A stretch of 64,000 bases of DNA. Source: Hydnum rufescens UP504 (taxonomy: Eukaryota; Basidiomycota; Agaricomycetes; Cantharellales; Hydnaceae). The stretch's first letter is position 1, and every line of letters starts with the position of its first letter. Made by a program: the position numbers and the translations under genes. The stretch is from the NCBI GenBank assembly GCA_014904985.1, contig MU128960.1, positions 62,001-126,000 of the forward strand. The letters are read 5' to 3'. Shown piece after piece: positions 13,301 through 24,190 of this stretch. The notes beneath the pieces are model-generated. The model was not told the DNA's origin and did not search any database. It worked only from the letters and a program-made list of their open reading frames with translations.

Positions 13301-15012
13301 CGGTTTGTATGACTCAACGTTTTCAGCCCGATCCAATGAAACCGATGTTGGATCGGATGACCGATATGATGGTTGCCTCACTTTCTGGTCCTGCCCGAGA
13401 ATTCTACGACAGGGAATTTGCCTTTTTCGAAGAGGTCACTTCAATTTCGGGCAAGCTAAAGCCCTACATCAAGAAGACCAAGGCAGAAAAGAAGGTCCCT
13501 AGATCGGCTCGTAGTTTCTTTTCCTAAAGTTGATTGATGTCTTTGTACTTGTAGGCAAAAATTGACGAGGAGATGGCGAAGATCAAGGTGGATATAGGTG
13601 TATATTTGCCCAGTAATCCTGACGGCATCGTCGTGGATATCGATAAACGTTCGGGTCGACCTCTGCAGAGTCACGCCAAGGTACCGGATCTATTAATTTC
13701 TGACCTTGATGCACTTCGTGACGTAGCAGAGAACTTAGGCACCGTTTATGGCCACCTTCAAAGTGCGGAAGGAGAAAGTCATTATGACGGATAATCCCGA
13801 GAGTATTCTTGAGGAAGACGACAATGTCGTTCCTAAGGAAGACACCACGTCGGATTACGAGATTTGGCAGCAAGCGATATTCAAAGTCGGAGACGACTGC
13901 CGGCAGGACGTCTTGGCGTTGCAACTAATTGCGATGTTCAAGAACATCTTCACACGCGCTGGCCTGACACTGTACCTTTACCCGTACCGAGTAATCGCCA
14001 CTGCTCCTGGCGTATGTGGGTTCGACCAGCAGGGTGTGACATAGCTACTGATCCTTTAGTGGCGACAGTGCGGTGTTATTGACGTTGTGCCGAACGCCAC
14101 TTCGCGAGACGAGATGGGACGCGCTAAAGTTAACGATCTAATCGGGTTCTTCGAGGCGAAATATGGGCACCCCGAATCGGTAACGTTCCAGCAGGCCCGA
14201 CTGAATTTTATTCAATCCATGGCTGCCTATTCTGTGGTGTGTTATATCCTCCAAATCAAGGACCGGCACAATGGGAATATTATGATCGATGGCGATGGCC
14301 ATATCATCCATATTGGTATGCTCTTGCTATTGGAAAGAGGCTGTCATATATGACTGACTCGCGCTTGGTAGATTTCGGCTTCCTGTTTGACATAGATGAG
14401 TCGTTTTTACAGCTTCAAGAGTTCTGGTGGTTGTACTTATTTTCTAATCCCGACGTCTGGACTGGTTACGGCCCGGTGTATGTGGTTCTTCTGATTATCC
14501 ATGTCTTATTTGGAGGCTGAAGATGGTCTTCTAGGGAGTGAAATTTGAACCCAGTTCATTTAAACTAAATCACGAGATGGTGGTTCTGATGGGTGGGCGT
14601 CATTCAGAAGGCTACTCACTCTTCGTACGGCTTACCGTCAAGGCGTTCCTCGCCATCCGACCTCATGCCGAGCAACTCATCGACACTGTAAGATTAATGC
14701 TGGGGTCGGGACTACCTAGTTTCAAAGGGGAAGCCACCATTCAGAGGCTCCGAGATCGGTTTGCCCTCGGGCTCGGAGAAAGGCAGGCTGCAGAATGGAT
14801 GATGAGTGTTGTGAAGAATGCACACGAAAATGTTCGCAGCACGGTGTACGATGAATTCCAACGGGTATGCGATGCTTATTTGTCCGTTTATTTTTCATTT
14901 GCTTTACTGACGTCACCCGTATTTAGATTCAGAATGGTAAGATCTCTCCCCTTTGACATGCCCGTTCGTTGCTTCGACTGATCATTTATTTGTAGGGATT
15001 CCTTATGCGTAA
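7322..15012 (+). CDS. STT4: Phosphatidylinositol 4-kinase III alpha (Stt4 type)
   Basis: Makes PI4P at the plasma membrane. It starts [21 protein letters not shown]. Later parts include [22 protein letters not shown], a long helical solenoid, and [14 protein letters not shown] in the PI-kinase accessory (PIK) domain. Next comes [25 protein letters not shown]. The catalytic core has [57 protein letters not shown] (joined across an intron) and the C-terminus DEFQRIQNGIPYA. Catalytic DRHNGN and DFG are intact. Around 20 introns. Verified early introns are 7495-7554, 7703-7755 and about 7903-7962. The first exon changes frame at about 7392 without a normal intron: either a 38-nt intron or one missing base. 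Length fits the family (about 1,900 aa). Confidence 0.96.
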
Positions 15013-16210
15013 TTTGTGTATAATAGGATATCGGAATATTATATGCTATGCCTACTACCGCATGGACTACTATTTGTCTGCAATTCCAGCAGGACCGTGG
15101 GAACTAAACTGGCAGGTTACAATTACGCATTTTTGTATCGGTGTTGGCCACGACGCTCACTCGAGGACGGCACGGTCAAGGATTCTAGTGTAGTAGCGAA
15201 GTGCCCACCCAGGATTAATATAAATACAAGTTGATATGAAGTTAGTGTGTTGTGTGCGAGGCGCGTGCAAATCAACACGCGGATTGTGGCCTCGATATCA
15301 AACCTCCTTCGTGGTCATTGAGAATTGAATGTTGCGTGAACAAATAAAATAAAATAAGGTAACGACCAAACGACAGCTGCTTCTGGTTTCGCTCGCGATG
15401 TACCCGAAACAAGGCTGAAACTAGTCACTCATGGATAAGACCTATACCAAGAGGGGGCCTAATTAGACGCTAGCAACGAACGAGAATGTTCGAACAATGC
15501 TAGCAGCGTGTGATGGATGGTATTATTGTAGGCCTGTGGAATGTCAAAAGCGGGTGATGCTTTTTTGATGTTTCAAGGGTCAGGTACCGTAGTGTCATGA
15601 CCGTAAAGCCCCCGTCACAGGTCCCAAAGCCTCTAGAGCAAGGCTAGAGGGTCGAGGTCACAGGCGAGGTCACACCTATCCTGCAGTGTGGCCTAGCCCA
15701 ACACCAACTGGTCACATGTCACAAAGGGCATGGGGCTTGCCGTAAACCGGTGCCTGAGATTATGTAAAGGGGGGCTTAAGGTCAGTATCCCCGGCTGCCA
15801 TGTCTGCATGCAGAAAAAGAAGCTTGATATGTTTGAGGTAGAGCTTCTGGGCCGATCCAAGTTTCCAGAACAAACTATTGATTAGGGTGGGAGGTGACGG
15901 GGTTGAAGGTGGGAGTGGGAGTACGCCGAAAGATATGTGCCATTGATGGAAGGTTATATCTGTCTATTCTGAATGATCAGTGTTCACTCTCGACCCTCTC
16001 GAACGCCCTCGACGACCTGGCGGCTTCGCCACCAGTTCCGTTTTAGAGTTGACACAGTGTCTCCAGAGTCAAAACTCAGTCGTAGCCGAATCTAATTCCG
16101 GAATGACATGTCCGCCTTGTGAATTTCAAACACAGCGATTCAATAGGGACAGATAAGAGGCCTGCCAGCAGCACTATTGCTTTCCCAGCAACGTCTTCAC
16201 ATCATTTCTG
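15013..16210. other. Intergenic, no gene supported
   Basis: The 3' flank of STT4 and 5' flank of the next gene. No frame with coding character on either strand. A short hairpin, CCTCTAGAGCAAGGCTAGAGG, lies near 15630. Nothing else was recognised. Confidence 0.5.
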
Positions 16211-17030
16211 ATGTCTTTGCTCTCAAAGTTGCCCAATCTTCCTCAACGGCCCCTCGGACGTGTCCTTGATGGTGATGGACTTACACCTGCCACCGGTATG
16301 TCATAAATAATCCTAAGCACGGGTAAGCCAAACCTCTCTGAACGAGCACATAATAGCAACTAAGCTGGAGGCAGCAGCTGCCAAAGCCACCGAGGGCAAA
16401 GCACCTGGTATGAACCAATGCGAAGCAAATCTCTCCCTTCTAACACACCGCGCAACAGTCCACCCATTTACGATTGCTGGTTCGTCGGCGAGCCTGCCAT
16501 CAGGGTTTCCGGGATTGAAGGGTCGAGCCCAGTCCCAGACGGATGATGTTGGTCTCTCCACTACTGGACAGACATCGTCCAAGTTTTGTTGACTAATGCT
16601 CCCCGGTAGGTGAAGACACCGGAGGCTGATGCAAATTGGAAGACGCTTGATTTCCTCGCCCCAGATAACGGGAATGTTCAACGAGGCTCTCAAGGCGCAA
16701 GAGTCCATCCAGGACTTCATACTCCTTCCCCAGCGCATCTTCGTCTTCGTCATCACCTACGCACGCTACTTCACGGCCACTACGGCGGTGGTCTTCAGTC
16801 CTTCATTCGACTTGGATAAGCTACAGGATCACCTCGTCGACAGCCTCCCAACGGTGATCAAAACTACCTATATGATCGCTTGGGGCACCCTGGCTATCGC
16901 GTTGGGGGCCTTCATTTTCGCCGTGTTTGCATTTGCCGTCAGCCTGGCCGCAATCCCATTGTTTTTCACGGCAGTTATTGTATTGGGCCTCGAGGTACTG
17001 GGCGTGCAGTTCATACGACGACAGAAATAG
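16211..17030 (+). CDS. Small hypothetical membrane protein
   Basis: Not assigned to a family. A first exon MSLLSKLPNLPQRPLGRVLDG joins across a 61-nt intron (16296-16356) to TKLEAAAAKATEGKAPG. The last exon encodes MFNEALKAQESIQDF, QRIFVFVITYARYFTA and two strongly hydrophobic stretches (MIAWGTLAIALGAFIFAVFA and SLAAIPLFFTAVIVLGLE), ending VQFIRRQK. The middle (16400-16680) is uncertain: an in-frame reading through 16410-16590 competes with one large intron. The hydrophobic hairpin near the C-terminus suggests an ER or organelle membrane protein; this is inference only. Confidence 0.6.
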
Positions 17031-17654
17031 AATCTACCCTCACGAAAAAAAACACCCTATTATTTCTGTTTCTTGGGTGGACAGCAGGCGGCACGTTGCC
17101 GTGGGGAAAAGGTGCGGGATTTTGGACGATTTCGGAAGCCCGTCTAATATGCTTCTCTAGAGGTACGAATCTCACCGGGAGTGGGGCCACGACATGGTGC
17201 TGAAGTACTGGGAGGGAGGTTGTTGAGAGGTATATCGCCTACATTGACTATCAAAATTTAAAACCCGAAGCCTATTGCGTCCATTTTTTTCGCGGGCTCT
17301 GTATGCAGGATCTACATGAGCATCAATGATACTCTTTGAAGAGTCGCGTATCTGCCATACTGTCCTTGACATTAATATGGGTCGAACATGTTGTAAGGAA
17401 CCTGAAAGTGCAACGTCCATCTCCCTCGAAGCTCGTTAACGTTCTTGTCTTGTACTATTTTGGTGGGAATTGGACTTCTGAAAATCTTGGCCGTACCAAC
17501 TGGTGTTTCTCCAGTTCTATGAAGATGAGCGACACCGCCTTTGCACTCACTGACGTGATGGCGAAGTGTTCCACAAAATAACTATATACTCGATAAATAT
17601 GACCCATATTATATACTCTCTGTAAATCAAGCAACCAAAATTCCGCCCTCGATT
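17031..17654. other. Intergenic between convergent genes
   Basis: The 3' flanks of the membrane-protein gene and ERV2. Short ORFs on both strands lack coding character. Nothing recognised. Confidence 0.5.
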
Positions 17655-18760
17655 TCACGACCCGATACCTCCTTTAATCATGTCTACGCCCGTAACACCG
17701 TCCTGTGTCATCGGCTCTCCCTTGAAAGCGTCTTTTTTCGAAGGCGTCCCCTCAGGGCCACACCCACAATCGTATGCTTCGTCCAGCTTGGTGCAATCAA
17801 ACTCAGGCTTGGAGAGCTGAGTGTTGACGAGATTGTGAATATGGCAAAGCCTTTACAGAAGAAGGGGAAGAAGATAAGACCTCGTCAGCAAAAAATTTTA
17901 AAAAAACCCCCCGCACATGCGAAGTGCCCCCCCACCCCCTCTTCCGAGCGGATAACTCACCAGAATGATGCCGTCTTCCTGGACGACGTCTTCAAATAAA
18001 ACGCGTGCGAGATGAGTAAATATCTAGAGAAATAGGGGCACAATCCAATGACGAGGAGGCTACCTGAGGTGGATAATCTTTCAACAACTGTTGGAAATGC
18101 TTGGCACATTCGCCACAAGGATACAGCCTTGATGTTAGATAGAAGTAGCTCCGGAGAGCATCCCGTTCATCCTGTGAGGGAGTCTAGACGATGAAACGGG
18201 TATTATCATTGATCATCGTCAACCACCCAAGACAACAAAGAGATAAGAAAAATCTCAGTTACTTCGGGAAACCGCAACGTCATCGTGTGCCTAAAAGGGG
18301 GGGGTCCCGATGACATGAGAAATTACGAAGCACAGAAAAAAAAGAGCAGAGGGATACGACACTCACATTAGCTTCCAAGTGGCCTGACCAAGTAATGCTC
18401 TAGGTATTCCGGACATTAAAGATAATTGATTATGTACCTGGAGCTGTGCCACTCAACTTGGCGGTGGCATTTCCGAGTTCGGGCATGATAACACCTCCAG
18501 TAAGGACCTCCACATTGGGAGGTGCATGCCCGTGGTCGCCATTCTTGGCCGACGTCGTGCTATCGACGCCGCCCGAGCCAAAGGCTTTCCCAGTCCAGGG
18601 ATCGATGTAATACTCCCGAGTTGACGGATGGATAAGAGCAAAAGTAACAAAAATCTAGGATCGTGGCGATGCGTGAGGGAATGGTATGTCGTGCGTGCAA
18701 CGATTGACATACAATAATAAGAAACCCAAAAGTCAGTAATCCCTTCAGTATCCGTGGCAT
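17655..18760 (-). CDS. ERV2: FAD-linked sulfhydryl oxidase, Erv2 type (ER)
   Basis: Forms disulfides in the ER lumen and passes electrons to oxygen. It starts [16 protein letters not shown] and continues over an intron into [13 protein letters not shown], a single N-terminal membrane anchor. The Erv/ALR domain follows: [48 protein letters not shown], then [18 protein letters not shown] and a C-terminal CGCG shuttle-type motif ([12 protein letters not shown]). The active-site CxxC is CGEC, and the FAD-binding WKLMH and HxxHNxVN elements are present. At least four introns. The N-terminal anchor and C-terminal CGC favour Erv2 over mitochondrial Erv1. Tail to tail with the preceding gene. Confidence 0.93.
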
Positions 18761-19033
18761 GAACGGCGGAGTCAAAATGCGGAGATTGCCAGCGTGTCTT
18801 GTTTGGCCCTGTCTTTGTTTACTTACCAGTCACTACTCAATGAGCATCAGGATATACAAAGAATTGCAGCGATTCCGTTTAAAAAATACATAGCATCTAG
18901 ATTGATCACGATCCTCCCGAGGGCTTGATCCCTCAAGTATGGACAGGAAATGATTTCTTACACACATCGTCCGCGTTACTCTATCTTTGTGGCATCCTCG
19001 GGGAATTCCGTCATATCATACCACTTTAACGTC

Positions 19034-21223
19034 TCATTCCAATCCCGTTTTCGCCGGCGCACGATCGAAAAATACCTGTTCAGCCAGAATTCTCTCCGAT
19101 GAGATTGGATCACAATCGAGCGTGGGGGAAACAAACGTGCCTGCGCACAGCATCCCATTGTCCACGGACCCTGCCCTTCTGGCTCCGATCTTGAGGTCCG
19201 CCAAACCAACTACCCCAAGCGGAAGTCCGAGTCTCGCCATCATCTTCGCCGTCTGTCGAGGACTCGAAAATCCCCTTCCCCTTCCTCACGTTAGGATCCA
19301 TCACGAAGAAGTCCTCGGGATCATCAGGCAATCCCAGCCGCAGTGCAAAGGCGTGCACACGCTCATGCAGCTCCTCCCTCTTCTCCTGCATCTCTGCCAG
19401 TGTCTTCGGGGGCATCATTAGCATGATCGAGAGTGCCTTGATGGCGCGGAACGTCGAGACAAGGTCCTCGAACCAGCGCAGCGTCATCCACATCCACAAT
19501 GGGACCACAGGAAACATGAGGAGGCTGAATGGCAGCAGGGAAACCGCACATATCAGCCAGACCAGCCCGCCAGAAAGTAAACCGTATATAAGCTTTTGCT
19601 GGGCGATTTCGTCCCAGACGTCTTGGGCCGGACCTGACTTCTTCATTTTCTCCCCAAAATACGACGCAGTGGCAAAGACCGAGAGCCAGAGCGTGAGACC
19701 TGGCAGAGTGATCGGAAGGAGAATGCATAACCACATAGTACGGAACAGAATCCTTTTCGCCATTGTTGGACGGGATACCAGCCGCCGGACTCGATCATCC
19801 TTGACGCCCAATTTGACCAAATTGTCCTGATATGCCTATGTTTGGGTACAACCAAGGCGACATGATGAATCACGAGAATCGCAACAGGTACAAAGGAAGA
19901 TGGCACCTTGAGATCCCGAATGAGGGCTAGAATTTCAATCCGATCTCTGTCTGGGTCTGTGCCGGCTGGGCCCTGCCCTGGTTCAACCACCAGACCCCCA
20001 CTTTCTTGCGCGAAGCCGCCAACAAACGTTCGGACAACCCTTATCCAATCACCTAAAGACATCCTAGTGCCCAGAGGGGAGTACATCCGTGCAGCAGTTT
20101 TGGAAATGCGGACAATTTCCCATGAAGGCGCGTCGATGGTTCCTGAGGAAATCTGCGTTTGAATCAGACGCGTGAGGGACTGGATCGAATCAAAGGGTGG
20201 TGGTGACGTAGGAGAGTCTCGAACGAGTGATGGGTGCGTCGATGGACGCAAGTGGAGGGGAGGATGGAACTAAATTCCGGTTCAGCGTCAATTTTGGGGA
20301 TCATGGCTCTAACTACTACGGAACTCGCCGTCACGAGAACATCGCTCCGAAAGCGCTGGGGATGCACGTAGGTGATCGAGCACGTCAACAGAGTAAGCTC
20401 GAAATCAGGATTTGCAGCATTTCGAGTGAGCACGTCTGACGCAATCCGGGCGACTATCCAACAAAAAATAAAATAAAACCATAGTCCAGAGAATCAAATA
20501 GCCTACCACCAGATTTCAAAGGAGATAGTTTGGATTGGAATTTGCTCATTCCTTCAGGGAAAAGACAGATCACATCGCCTTCCTCCAGAGCCTTGAGGAA
20601 AAGTAAAGAAGGTCAATGTTGAATGAGATAACCGAGCGAAGGGGGTGGTACAGACTTGAGTGAGACTGTTCATCGCTATAGTATTGTCTGAGTCCTCGGG
20701 ATTGTCCTGCCGGCGCTTGATGGGCACAGAACCGACATTCTCAATCAACCATGAGCTAAAGGTTCGTTTCCCGAATAATGTCGCTTTGGCAGTCATTCGA
20801 AGATAATTGCGTTTCTGTAAGCGTTAGGGAAGTCATGCTTTGAATTGTAATATTACAGTTCAAGTCACCTTGGATGAGACCGATGTTATGAGCATTCTAA
20901 AATTCCACAAAAAAAACTGATTAGGCTATTGACATGGTACCAAGGCCCCAATCATTTCTCACAAAGCATCAGTCAATGAGTTCCCGTGATTGGCGCAAAT
21001 AATGCTGAAAATTTTGGTTAGTACGTCATCGAACGGTAGACGAATGCGCACGAACGTTGGACGCCCATTTCCAGGAATAAAATTCTCGTTCTCGATTACG
21101 ATACTCGAGTAGAAGACCTTGAGCACGAACTAGTTTTCTCCAGTCAGAAAATCTGCGCAGCTGTATGCTAAGGGATTATAATTTCTTGCTTTGAACAACA
21201 TGCGTATGAGCATGTAGGTCCAT
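19034..21223 (-). CDS. Glycerol-3-phosphate/DHAP sn-1 acyltransferase (Gpt2/Sct1 type)
   Basis: First step of glycerolipid synthesis at the ER. The 5' exon reads MDLHAHTH and probably splices to FVLKVFYSSIVIENENFIPGNGRPT. The acyltransferase blocks are ANHGNSLTDA (block I, H-x5-D as in fungal members) and EEGDVICLFPEGMSKF (block III, FPEG). They are followed by LTYVHPQRFRSDV-type sequence (TYVHPQRFRSDV), LVKLGVKDDRVRRLVSRP, and two or three membrane segments (LCILLPITLPGLTLWLSVFA, LVWLICAVSLLPFSLLMF). The C-terminal tail has DDPEDFFVMDPNVRKGKG. The extreme C-terminus is unclear: candidate stops are at 19110, 19034 and 18976 depending on a last intron. About seven introns. Family firm, ends approximate. 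Confidence 0.85.
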
Positions 21224-22821
21224 GGCGCCAACTTTACATTGGGCACACTGCCCATGGCAAGCTAGGGGCTCCGAGCGCAAGCCTGAGCTCGTTGCTGTGA
21301 GACATGCACGTGCGTTACCATCGGATGCAAAAATCAGGCCCAAAAAACTCGCAACAAGTTTTTTAACTCGGGATCAACGAGAGAGTTGTGCCGGTTGTTG
21401 GACATCCTGTACATGGGTCGAGGTAGTTGGCCTCTTTATCGTAGTGTGCCAGGGATGGCAGCAGAGATACATCAGGTATTCCAGCGCCTGCTGAATTAGT
21501 CGTAAAATTACATTCCAATAAGGATTTGCACGTGCGTGCTGTCGGATATAAAAATTCCCCCCAGGGGCCCAAGAGGTATCGGAGGAAATAGGGGATGCAC
21601 TGGTGTTTACACCATCGTGAGATGATTCACATCGGACTTTTCGGCCCTGACATGCGTGTGCCCTAAGGGGTCTGAGCCCCAAAACATACTCACCTGAGGG
21701 CATTACGACCAAAGTACACAACGTCGAATCCGTCTGTACTCGGTTCTAAAGTCCATGGAAAATGGAAGTACAGTACCTGGAAAAGACCAACCATTACATT
21801 CGAAGATCATGAGGTTACAACTCTAGAGGATGATGACCCAGGAGATTGGAGAGATAAAAGTTTTGGCCGGTCAATGCAAAAAGCCATTGGATGTTGCACA
21901 ACCATCTGAGTCGGTCTAATGCCTAAAACGCCTTGAACCATATTTAGTGACGGAAAGACAGGAAGAGCGTTACCAAGGGATTGGGAAGCACATAATCATC
22001 GTCCTAATCTTTCAAGTCCGGATGAATGATGCATGAGAGGACTCATGGTACTGTTTAACCGGAAGAATGCATCGATGAACTGGCCTGCTGGGACCGAGAA
22101 ACCGTCCCTTATAGGTTAGTCCTGATCCGGGGGGGATATACCACCAAATAAGTCTTTGCTTTGCATACCGGTGGAACCCCGATGCATTAGGCCAATTCGG
22201 CGGGCGCATGGGATTCGATCTGGAGGGAAGATCATCGCCATGCGCGCCTCATGCACCTTCAGCTAATGCAAATGAGCAAGAAGCATTGGTGGTCAAAAGC
22301 CGATGTCGAGGGCCATTTGCTGTACTGAATGTCTTTCCAAGGCCATTGTAATGGTTCTGGTGTGGACGAACCCTAGCAGCGATGCAAATCCGATGTTTAG
22401 CATTAATTTAGATGAATGCCATGTCAACAGTATCTGTCATTTCTGCCACACCAAGTGTCAACGTATAACCGTGCCCACTTTGGGGGAAAAGTGAGTTATG
22501 ATGGTAGAGCAATGGCACAATCGGAATCAGGTGCACGGGCGTCGCCTAGCTATGGATGCAAAGTAGCCATGGATTTCAACACCGATATCATCCCATCTAA
22601 AAATGCAGTCTCGATACATCCGTCGATTCGGTCTGGGTGAGGCTGAAAACAACCTTTAATCGGCGATGCACCTTTCTTCTGAGATTCACGATCCCTGCCA
22701 CCTTCGCCACGTGATACTGAGCTAGATGGAGCAAGATGTATGTCGAGAAAGATATATGGGATTCCAGCGTGTGGAAGAAGAGAGTGGAGGATCAAGGACT
22801 GGAACAGGACTAGAGAGGGAG
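21224..22821. other. Intergenic, no gene supported
   Basis: Several short ORFs on both strands, none continuing convincingly over splice sites. A minus-strand stretch near 21630-21680 reads ACQGRKVRC, which recalls half of a Zn2Cys6 cluster, but the rest of the cluster is absent. No other structure was recognised. Confidence 0.4.
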
Positions 22822-24075
22822 TCAGACACTGGTAGGGCAGTCAAGTTTTCTACGAAGGATACCTTGAACGTTATGAAACGTGACCCAAGGATTCTCAATG
22901 GCAGAGAGACGCAGATCCGCCATAGTGTTGAAGCCGAGAATATCATTAAGATATGCCAGACGAGGGCCCTCAGTCCCTGGATGGCACTGAGCATGGCTGA
23001 GCCACTCGCCCCTCCATACCAGCAATTTAGAACGCAGGGCAGAATCTGAGCGAATAGCAATCAACGTCGACAACGAAGCCGGAAGCCAGTGCGTCAGAGT
23101 CCCACGGAGAGCAGCATCGACGATATCTTCCGCAGTATATTTGATCCTTCCACGCTGACGGCGCCGAGGGTTCTTTGGTGCCAAATCCGCGAAATAATGG
23201 TAGAATTCAAGTTCCAAGTCACCGGTTCGGGGGGACAGGAGTTCAAAACCGGAGTTGCCAGGGTTTGTCGAATGGAAGTGTTCAAAGCTCCACGCGGGAG
23301 CCGGAATCGGGGCTTTGGAGAGGATGACAACATCTGCGCCACGAAGTGAAGGCATCCAGATTGATTCAATGTCACGGATACCTGTATGTCTGGATATATG
23401 CGGCTCCCTGTATCGGCTGTCGTGACGGTTCATTGAAGGAAAGAGTGTGGTCGTCTCAATAAACCGCAAAATCGTCATGTGAGAGTGGTCTGTAGGGACC
23501 GAATGCTTGCGATCGTCGTGGAGAAAAGGCTTAGACGGGGGAACAGAAGAAGGGTGAACGCATATCCCATGCCAATTGCAGAACGCCGCCCCAGGACAGA
23601 TTGTATTGCCAGACTCGCCACGAAAGGAATATTTTTCAAGAAGCATGTGGTGAAAGCCGTATTGTACGCGATCTCCCAGAAGAAGGATGGTTTTTCCCCG
23701 TAGAAGAGAACACATGTCATCAACTTGTTTCTTGCGGTCCAACGTTGTGGCTGGGCAGGCAGAGAATCCGTCCCGACGATAGAGATCATGGATTCCCTTG
23801 GCGTCCAGACTAAGATTTCCCCCACCAACGGCTCGATCCATAATTTCCTGTAGCTCTAGGGCGCGGTGCAAGGACAGAACAGAGCTTTTCCCAGCCAAGG
23901 AACTCGAATATAATTGGGCCGCGCGCGTGGTCGCATTATGAGCCAGAACAGTTAGAACATTAAAGAAGGGGGAATCTCGAGGCTGCGCGTTTCTCACGCG
24001 ACTGAGGTGTTTCCACAAGAGCAGCGCGCCTACAAAGAAACTGATCCATGCCAACCATGATCGTCTCATCCTCAT
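22822..24075 (-). CDS. Signal-anchored hypothetical protein, possibly SGNH/PC-esterase-like
   Basis: A single open exon of 417 codons. The N-terminus MRMRRSWLAWISFFVGALLLW is a signal anchor, placing the rest in the secretory lumen. The segment LLRGKTILLLGDRVQYGFHH resembles the GDS block of PC-esterase (trichome-birefringence-like) proteins, and RGADVVILSKAPIPAPAW resembles the following strand. The expected nucleophile serine is ar arginine here (GDR), and no clear C-terminal DxxH was found. So either the resemblance is accidental, the protein is inactive, or a further exon follows the stop at 22822. Divergent from ADE4. ORF real with good confidence; function uncertain. Confidence 0.7.
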   Translation of the reverse strand: MRMRRSWLAWISFFVGALLLWKHLSRVRNAQPRDSPFFNVLTVLAHNATTRAAQLYSSSLAGKSSVLSLHRALELQEIMDRAVGGGNLSLDAKGIHDLYRRDGFSACPATTLDRKKQVDDMCSLLRGKTILLLGDRVQYGFHHMLLEKYSFRGESGNTICPGAAFCNWHGICVHPSSVPPSKPFLHDDRKHSVPTDHSHMTILRFIETTTLFPSMNRHDSRYREPHISRHTGIRDIESIWMPSLRGADVVILSKAPIPAPAWSFEHFHSTNPGNSGFELLSPRTGDLELEFYHYFADLAPKNPRRRQRGRIKYTAEDIVDAALRGTLTHWLPASLSTLIAIRSDSALRSKLLVWRGEWLSHAQCHPGTEGPRLAYLNDILGFNTMADLRLSAIENPWVTFHNVQGILRRKLDCPTSV

Positions 24076-24190
24076 CTGGGGCTAAGGTTACCGGACATTG
24101 CCGCAGTGGTTTAAGGTTTGCGGAGGGGCGCGGCGCTCCCCGAAGACTGGCATTCCCATCTAAAATCCTCTGAAGCTGAAAGTTCACCAC

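Noticed and set aside
21600..21721. Possible Zn2Cys6 cluster (ACQGRKVRC) on the minus strand
   Set aside because: Only one half of the six-cysteine pattern is present and no surrounding exons extend it.
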